Source: Lachnospiraceae bacterium
GTDB taxonomy: Bacteria; Bacillota; Clostridia; Lachnospirales; Lachnospiraceae
Direction of reading: 5' to 3'
Assembly: GCA_009774395.1 (NCBI GenBank)
Contig: VSNQ01000057.1
Span: forward strand, 1-26,785
Length of the DNA: 26,785 nucleotides
In this document: positions 21,843 to 26,785 of the stretch, in pieces
Position numbering within the stretch: position 1 is the stretch's first letter
How the letters are laid out: every line of letters begins with the position of its first letter
Notes under the pieces: model-generated
The model's input: the letters and a program-made list of their open reading frames with translations, nothing else
What the model was told of the DNA's origin: nothing
Database searches by the model: none
Program-made: the position numbers and the translations under genes

Positions 21843-22853
21843 ATGAGAGAGAAGCAATTGGCAGTATGTGACAGGGACGATCAGTATTTGGATATGTTGC
21901 AAGCCTATCTATTAAAGAAAAAGCCGGCAGGTTTTGAAATTTTAGTGTTTGGCTCTGTCTGTCAAGCTGTTGCGGCAAGTCAGGAGGAATGCTTTGAAAT
22001 CCTTTTAATCGGTGAGCATACATATAATACGGATGCGGAGGAAATTCATGCGCTGAAAACGTTTATCTTGCAGGAAGATGGTTTAAGCGGAATCAAAGGA
22101 ATCCCGTTTCTATCAAAATATCAGTCAATGGAAGCACTGATACGGCAGGCATTGGATGCATTTGCATTAGATGAAGCGTGTGCAAGTGCGGTTCGATGCG
22201 GAAAAAATCGTACAAGGCTTGTCTGTTTCTATTCGCCGAGCAGACACAGTGCGCAGACACTCGCTTCACTGTGTGCAGGAGAACTTTTGACAGATTGGGG
22301 CAAAAAAGTATTGTATCTGAATTTATCGGCGTTTTCCGGCTTTGAAGAACTGCTGGGCATTCAATATAATGCGGATATTACAGACTTTATGTATTTTGTA
22401 TTAAAACATTCTGACAAACTGTTATATAAATTGGAAGGGATGAAACATACAATACACGGAATGGATTATCTGCCACCGGCGCTGGATTACATGGATTTAA
22501 TGGAGCTTGACGAGCAGGATTGGCAGAATGTGCTGGATACATTGCTGTATAGTGGGGATTATACGCATATTGTAATTGACTTAACAGAAGTCTGCCAAGG
22601 GTTTTATCATATTTTGGAACGCAGCGACAAAATATATCTTGTAAACGGCAAGACAGCAGCACGTGAGCAGGCAATGCTTCACCAATTTCAAAATTTATTG
22701 CTTGCCAAAGAGCATGGTGAAATTATAGAAAAAGCGACGATTCTAGCTTTACAGGGAAATTGGGAAGCACAGGGGGCTGCATTGGATCAATTGTCTGTAT
22801 CAGAACTTGGTGCATATATGAAAGGAATATTGCAGGAATATGAATACGAATAA
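21843..22853 (+). CDS. TadZ/CpaE-like localisation protein with degenerate ATPase site
   Basis: A 336-residue protein. The N-terminal 110 residues look like an atypical receiver domain (LAVCDRDDQYLDMLQAYLLK), with E58 of LLIGE where a phospho-accepting Asp would be. The C-terminal part is a MinD/ParA-like fold (RLVCFYSPSRHSAQTLASLC, KKVLYLNLSAFSGFEELLGI, HIVIDLTEVCQGFYHIL). The expected deviant Walker A (K-G-G-x-G-K-T) reads SPSRHSAQT, without either lysine, so ATP hydrolysis is improbable. TadZ proteins place the pilus machine at the pole. It overlaps tadA by 14 bp, and GGGAGGG precedes its ATG. The call rests mostly on context plus fold-like pattern. Confidence 0.75.
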   Translation: MREKQLAVCDRDDQYLDMLQAYLLKKKPAGFEILVFGSVCQAVAASQEECFEILLIGEHTYNTDAEEIHALKTFILQEDGLSGIKGIPFLSKYQSMEALIRQALDAFALDEACASAVRCGKNRTRLVCFYSPSRHSAQTLASLCAGELLTDWGKKVLYLNLSAFSGFEELLGIQYNADITDFMYFVLKHSDKLLYKLEGMKHTIHGMDYLPPALDYMDLMELDEQDWQNVLDTLLYSGDYTHIVIDLTEVCQGFYHILERSDKIYLVNGKTAAREQAMLHQFQNLLLAKEHGEIIEKATILALQGNWEAQGAALDQLSVSELGAYMKGILQEYEYE

Positions 22854-24144
22854 CAGATATGAACGGTGTAGACGCGCAATTTATGACGAGGTACGCGGAA
22901 AAATTGATTTATCCCGTGAAGTAACAGATGATGAAGTGCAGGAAATGATTGACGATAGAGTAGTTGGCATTGGCAGAAGCAATGCACTTTCTCTAAAAGA
23001 ACGGCAGGAACTTGGCAGAAGCGTGTTTCATTCTATCCGCAAAATGGATGTCCTGCAGGAACTAGTAGAATCCGATGACGTAACAGAGATTATGATAAAC
23101 GGTACAGACAATATATTTGTGGAGAAAGCAGGGGAGATTACCCAGTGGGAAAAAGGATTTGAAACAAGAGAAAAGCTGGAAGATGTAATACAGCAGATTG
23201 TTGCAAAGTGTAATAGAGCGGTCAATGAAGCTTCGCCAATTGTAGATGCAAGACTAGAAAATGGAGCACGTGTCAATATTGTGCTTGCGCCAGTGGCATT
23301 AAACGGCCCAATAGTAACGATTCGTCGTTTCCCAGATCATCCAATTGCAATGGCAGATTTGTTGCGGTTTGGTTCGATTACGCAGGAGGCAGCAGACGAT
23401 TTAGAACGGTTGGTAATGGCTGGATACAATATCTTTATCAGTGGAGGAACCGGCTCCGGTAAAACAACATTTCTTAATGCATTATCGCAGTATATTCCCA
23501 AAAGTGAACGGATTATTACAATTGAAGACTCCGCAGAACTGCAGTTGCAGGATATTCCTAATTTAGTGCGGCTTGAAACAAGGAATGCAAATGCCGAGGG
23601 AACAAAGGCAATTACAATTCGGGATTTGATTAAATCAAGCTTGCGCATGAGACCGGACAGAATAATTGTGGGCGAAGTACGCGGAAGCGAAGCAATTGAT
23701 ATGCTGCAGGCGTTAAATACAGGACATGATGGTTCTCTAAGCACAGGGCACGCCAATTCTGCAAGAGATATGCTGACCCGCCTAGAAACAATGGTACTAA
23801 TGGGAATGGATTTGCCGCTTGCGGCTGTGCGACGCCAGATTGCTTCGGGTGTGGATATTATTGTACATTTGGGGAGACTGCGCGATAAGTCAAGGAGAGT
23901 AATGGAAATTACAGAAATTATTGCATATCAGGAGGGGGAAATTGTGACAAGACCGTTGTATGCCTTTGATGAAACTGGTGAGGAGGCAGGACGGGTATTA
24001 GGGGAGTTAAAAGCAGAAAATCCCCTGCTGCATATGGATAAACTGTTGGCAGCAGGAATTGTATGGAGAGAGGAGGTGAATGCGAATGTGGTTACAGATG
24101 CGAATGAAAATAAAGATAAGGAGCCGATTGCCTCCGGTTATTGA
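22840..24144 (+). CDS. tadA: Tad pilus assembly ATPase TadA/CpaF
   Basis: A 434-residue secretion ATPase that powers Flp pilus assembly (and perhaps retraction) as a hexamer at the inner face of the membrane. An N-terminal helical domain of about 150 residues precedes the RecA-like core. Walker A is GGTGSGKT (202-209), the acidic box is ITIEDSAELQL (227-237), Walker B is RIIVGEVRG (274-282), and the His-box region is NTGHDGSLSTGHANS (293-307). All are intact. It starts inside the end of tadZ and its last 59 bp overlap the tadB start. Together with TadB and TadC it forms the assembly platform. Confidence 0.96.
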   Translation: MNTNNRYERCRRAIYDEVRGKIDLSREVTDDEVQEMIDDRVVGIGRSNALSLKERQELGRSVFHSIRKMDVLQELVESDDVTEIMINGTDNIFVEKAGEITQWEKGFETREKLEDVIQQIVAKCNRAVNEASPIVDARLENGARVNIVLAPVALNGPIVTIRRFPDHPIAMADLLRFGSITQEAADDLERLVMAGYNIFISGGTGSGKTTFLNALSQYIPKSERIITIEDSAELQLQDIPNLVRLETRNANAEGTKAITIRDLIKSSLRMRPDRIIVGEVRGSEAIDMLQALNTGHDGSLSTGHANSARDMLTRLETMVLMGMDLPLAAVRRQIASGVDIIVHLGRLRDKSRRVMEITEIIAYQEGEIVTRPLYAFDETGEEAGRVLGELKAENPLLHMDKLLAAGIVWREEVNANVVTDANENKDKEPIASGY

Positions 24145-24877
24145 CTATAATGAATATGTGTTTTGTTGGCAGGAGGTTGCAGTTCATTTTGCGTTTGGCG
24201 CTGTCTTTGCGGCAATGGTAAGTTATTTGTTTTACAACAGTGTAATTGCATGGTTTTTCTTAATGCCGCTTGTGGGGCTGTCATTAAATCAAAAGAAAGA
24301 GCAGCTTTGTAAACGGCGCAGACAGCGATTGGAAAAGGAGTTTCGAGAGGTTATTTTAAGTGTATCCTCGAATTTGCAGGCAGGTTATAGCGTAGAAAAT
24401 GCTTTCCGCGAATCGTATCAGGATATTGTGATATTGTATGGAAAAGAATCTGTTATGGCTAAAGAACTAAGTTTAATGCTCCGAAAACTCAATAACAATG
24501 AACAGTTAGAGGAGATACTGCTGAATTTGGCAAAACGCAGCGGCGTAGACGATATCAGGGATTTTGCAGATATATTTCAGATATCAAAGCGCAGCGGCGG
24601 TGATATTCGGACGATTATTGCCAATACAGCAATGATTATTGGTGACAAACAGGAAGTGCGCAGGGAGATTGAAACGGTTATAAGTGAAAAGAAAATGGAG
24701 CAGACTATTATGCGTTATATTCCATTCTTTATTATCTTTTATATATCCCTGACTTCAAAAGGATATTTTAAACCGTTATATCACAATATTTTAGGCTGGA
24801 TAATTATGACAGCAGGATTGGCAGTATATGGTATTGCTTGTCGGTTATCCGATAGGATACTTGATATAGATATTTAG
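24086..24877 (+). CDS. tadB: Tad pilus platform protein TadB
   Basis: A 263-residue membrane protein with a type II secretion F domain (EVILSVSSNLQAGYSVENAF, then NEQLEEILLNLAKRSGVDDI and FQISKRSGGDIRTIIANTAM). Two hydrophobic spans lie near residues 30-70 and two near 213-255. The start at 24086 has AGGAGGTG (24071-24078) seven bases upstream; an ATG at 24080 is too close to that site. It begins within tadA, giving a 59-bp overlap. TadB partners TadC to form the inner-membrane core on which TadA acts. Confidence 0.93.
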   Translation: MWLQMRMKIKIRSRLPPVIDYNEYVFCWQEVAVHFAFGAVFAAMVSYLFYNSVIAWFFLMPLVGLSLNQKKEQLCKRRRQRLEKEFREVILSVSSNLQAGYSVENAFRESYQDIVILYGKESVMAKELSLMLRKLNNNEQLEEILLNLAKRSGVDDIRDFADIFQISKRSGGDIRTIIANTAMIIGDKQEVRREIETVISEKKMEQTIMRYIPFFIIFYISLTSKGYFKPLYHNILGWIIMTAGLAVYGIACRLSDRILDIDI

Positions 24878-24935
24878 AAACTGTTAATTATTTACTTATA
24901 ACAATGTTTTTTCACGAGTAATTTTTAAACAGTTC
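24874..24935. repeat. Dispersed palindromic element after tadB
   Basis: The left arm 24874-24895 overlaps the tadB stop codon (24875-24877), and a right arm with complementarity ends at 24935 (TAAACAGTTC). Arms resemble the consensus GGAACTGTTAATAAATAAC but are more diverged than the copy at 9592. It separates tadB from tadC by 104 bp, in a cluster whose tadZ-tadA-tadB starts overlap. Confidence 0.6.
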
Positions 24936-24981
24936 AAAAGCAGGAGTATTTCGCTTCTGCAAATGGAAAGGAGGTGATGAA

Positions 24982-26328
24982 ATGGGCGGCAGGCTGGCAA
25001 AATGGCTGTATCATAAAATGGAACACATGAAAAACAAACCAGATAAAATTTTGTATAACAGTACTGTGCGTGAGGATTTGCAGACATTGGAACCTGTAGG
25101 TAATACACAGCAGCGGCAAAAAGAATATGTACTTCGTAAATTGGCACTTTGCAGTATGGTTTTTATAGTTGGTGTTGTATTATCATTGGCATTGTGGCTT
25201 AAGGAAGGTTTGCATACAGAAATCGCAGAGAATAAGTTGTATCGCAATGCCTATGGCAGTGGTGGAAAAAGTGTAAAACTGGTAGCAGAAAATCAAGAAA
25301 ACCATATGGAACTTTCACTGGAATTAGAGGAAAAAAGTTATACAAAGCAGGAACTTGACACAATGGCTAAAGAATTAACGCCGTTGTTAGAAACTGCAAT
25401 GCTGGGGGAAAATACAAGCCTTGACCATATTACATATGATATTAAGCTTGTGGAGGAAATCAAAGGTTTTCCGTTTTGGATTGAATGGCAGGTTGACGAG
25501 GAATATTTTGACTATGAGGGATGTCTTCAGAAAGAAACGTTAAAACAGCCGCAGTTAGTGGAATTAACCGCAGTTATTAGCTGTGGGAGTTATGAAATGC
25601 AGCATATTGTAAATTGTATGGTATATTCTAAGGCAATACAAGCAAGTGAAACAGAACTTATGGAGCGTGCGCTAAAGGAAGTGGAACAGAACAGTCGGAA
25701 CAGTGAATTTATGACACTACCATCAGAAATCAAAGGAAATGCCGTTAACTGGCGTTATCCAAGAAGTTATAATGGACTGCTGTTTCTTGTGGCAACGCCG
25801 CTGCTTGTGCTGGTATTATACTGTGGTGCAGACAAAGATTTACATAAGAAAGTTGAAGCGCGCGAAGAACAAATGCGCATGGACTATCCAGAGATTGTAA
25901 GTTCATTGGCACTTTTGCTGGGGGCCGGTATGACAGTGCCAAATGCATGGAATAAGGTGGTAGAAGATTATAAGGATAAGCGAGAGGAAACCGGAAAAAA
26001 GCGGTACGCTTATGAAGAAATGCTGCTTGCCATCTATGAAATGGAAAACGGTGTAGCCCAGACAAAAGCATATGAACGTTTTGGCAGGCGGTGCAGGATA
26101 TCAAGCTATAATAAGCTTGCAGCCATGCTGTCGCAGAATGTTAGGAAAGGCGCAACCAATCTTGCAGTGCTGTTAAGAGAGGAAGCAGCAGATGCTTTCG
26201 AGGAACGCAAGCATATGGCAAGAAAGCTTGGAGAAAAAGCAAGCACAAAGCTTTTGGTACCAATGATGATGCTGTTGGGAATGATTATGGTAATTATTAT
26301 GATGCCTGCATTTCAAACATATTTTTAA
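24982..26328 (+). CDS. tadC: Tad pilus platform protein TadC-like with large external domain
   Basis: A 448-residue membrane protein. A basic cytoplasmic N-terminus leads to a membrane span at about 53-73. A domain of about 190 residues follows (75-262; SVKLVAENQENHMELSLELE and the repeated LVEEIKGFPFWIEWQVDEEY style), then a second span at about 263-282. The C-terminal F-domain part (MRMDYPEIVSSLALLLGAGM, then MEMENGVAQTKAYERF-type motif, and RKLGEKASTKLLVPMMMLLG) is clearly TadC/GspF-like. The C-terminal span is at about 424-444. AAAGGAGGTG precedes the ATG at 24982. Typical TadC proteins are about 300 residues, so the N-terminal 260-residue extension is notable. Confidence 0.87.
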   Translation: MGGRLAKWLYHKMEHMKNKPDKILYNSTVREDLQTLEPVGNTQQRQKEYVLRKLALCSMVFIVGVVLSLALWLKEGLHTEIAENKLYRNAYGSGGKSVKLVAENQENHMELSLELEEKSYTKQELDTMAKELTPLLETAMLGENTSLDHITYDIKLVEEIKGFPFWIEWQVDEEYFDYEGCLQKETLKQPQLVELTAVISCGSYEMQHIVNCMVYSKAIQASETELMERALKEVEQNSRNSEFMTLPSEIKGNAVNWRYPRSYNGLLFLVATPLLVLVLYCGADKDLHKKVEAREEQMRMDYPEIVSSLALLLGAGMTVPNAWNKVVEDYKDKREETGKKRYAYEEMLLAIYEMENGVAQTKAYERFGRRCRISSYNKLAAMLSQNVRKGATNLAVLLREEAADAFEERKHMARKLGEKASTKLLVPMMMLLGMIMVIIMMPAFQTYF

Positions 26329-26388
26329 GATAACCGATCAATTGAAAAAAGGGTTAAACATCTATGTTATGTGTATAACCTCCAAAAT

Positions 26389-26610
26389 TATGTGGATAGA
26401 CGGTAATGGAATGTGGATACAACAGCATAAAAGAAACCAGAATGTGGATACAACAACATAAAAAGAAAACGGAATGTGGATACAACAGCATAAAAGAAAC
26501 CAGAATGTGGATACAACAACATAAAAAGAAAACGAAATAAAGATATACAGCATAAAAAGAAAAACGAATGCGGATACAACAGCATAAAAGAAAACGGAAT
26601 AGAGAACTTG
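26389..26610. repeat. Tandem repeat array, 31/32-bp units
   Basis: Six adjacent units are readable: 26409-26439 (31 bp), 26440-26471 (32), 26472-26502 (31), 26503-26534 (32), 26535-26565 (31, diverged) and 26566-26596 (31), with partial units at both ends. Units begin GAATGTGGATACAACA and end AAAAGAAAACG or AAAGAAACCA. Units 1+2 and 3+4 are identical 63-bp pairs, so the array grew in dimers. It has no plus-strand gene and no spacers between units. The rest of 26329-26785 holds no gene that I can support. Confidence 0.9.
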
Positions 26611-26785
26611 TAAATATGGATTAAAAACGAAAGAGAAGCTGCTAGGAATGAAGCAGTGAAAACTAAAAATTAAAGGGAGCCATAAGAAATTGTAATTTTC
26701 TAACAATATATTATTCCGGATATTGAATATCGAACTATTGAATATTTGAAGTGATATCATAAACCAATAATAAATACAATAGATA

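Noticed and set aside
26409..26596. CRISPR array
   Set aside because: Units lie directly end to end with no spacers of constant length and unique sequence, and no cas genes are near.
26362..26760. Long minus-strand open frame across the tandem repeats, giving repeated hydrophobic FLLCCCIHI-type segments
   Set aside because: The frame exists only because the repeat units lack stops in it. The repetitive Phe/Cys-rich product, lack of a ribosome site and low complexity argue against a gene.

Overview
The window looks like a chromosomal segment of a low-GC, spore-forming, motile Clostridia species, probably Lachnospiraceae. The signs are a LysM-tailed DUF3794 (SPOCS) protein, a two-subunit class 1B dihydroorotate dehydrogenase (PyrK/PyrDB), a YaaL-like DUF2508 protein, a flagellin/FliS/FliK-like set, and a Clostridia-style Tad pilus cluster. 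Family assignments come from reading motifs and domain order; no database search was possible.

Left part (about 1-9400) is accessory and mosaic. A LysR regulator (286-1176) precedes a promoter with a LysR-box palindrome, a 66-aa protein and a carboxymuconolactone decarboxylase/cupin fusion. That operon is interrupted right after the start codon of its next gene by a copy of a short palindromic repeat. Then come a HicA/HicB toxin-antitoxin pair with a terminator, a 5'-truncated XRE repressor, and decayed mobile-element coding pieces ending in a TnpW-like gene (3402-4031). Next is a compact five-gene operon: ECF sigma factor, zinc-finger anti-sigma factor with membrane segments, ABC ATPase and two ABC-2 permeases. 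It looks like a self-regulated envelope-stress or peptide-antibiotic resistance module. Its right flank (8090-8340) is a non-coding, hairpin-rich stretch. On the minus strand follow a PadR regulator and an HXXEE-type membrane protein, driven by a promoter whose -10 box lies inside a perfect palindrome.

Middle part (9400-13600) is more core-like: pyrK-pyrD, with a palindromic repeat supplying the apparent -35 box of pyrK and a very long hairpin after pyrD, then the DUF3794-LysM protein with a strong terminator.

Right part (13600-26785) is about surface structures. It holds a secreted protein with an acidic calcium-loop-like motif, a 1136-aa repeat-containing FliK-like protein, a 561-aa flagellin, and FliS. 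FliS is preceded by a three-copy complementary sequence that could form two mutually exclusive hairpins, one covering its ribosome binding site and start codon. A convergent DUF2508 gene follows. After a structured non-coding region with its own promoter comes the Tad cluster: prepilin peptidase, TadZ-like protein with a ruined P-loop, TadA ATPase, TadB and TadC. The window ends in a 31/32-bp tandem repeat array. Pilin and pseudopilin genes are not inside the window and may lie beyond the right edge.

The strongest leads for something new are the candidate FliS translational switch, the repeat architecture of the large FliK-like protein, the structured leader before the Tad operon, the degenerate TadZ, and a dispersed palindromic element family (four sites) that shapes promoters and gene ends.
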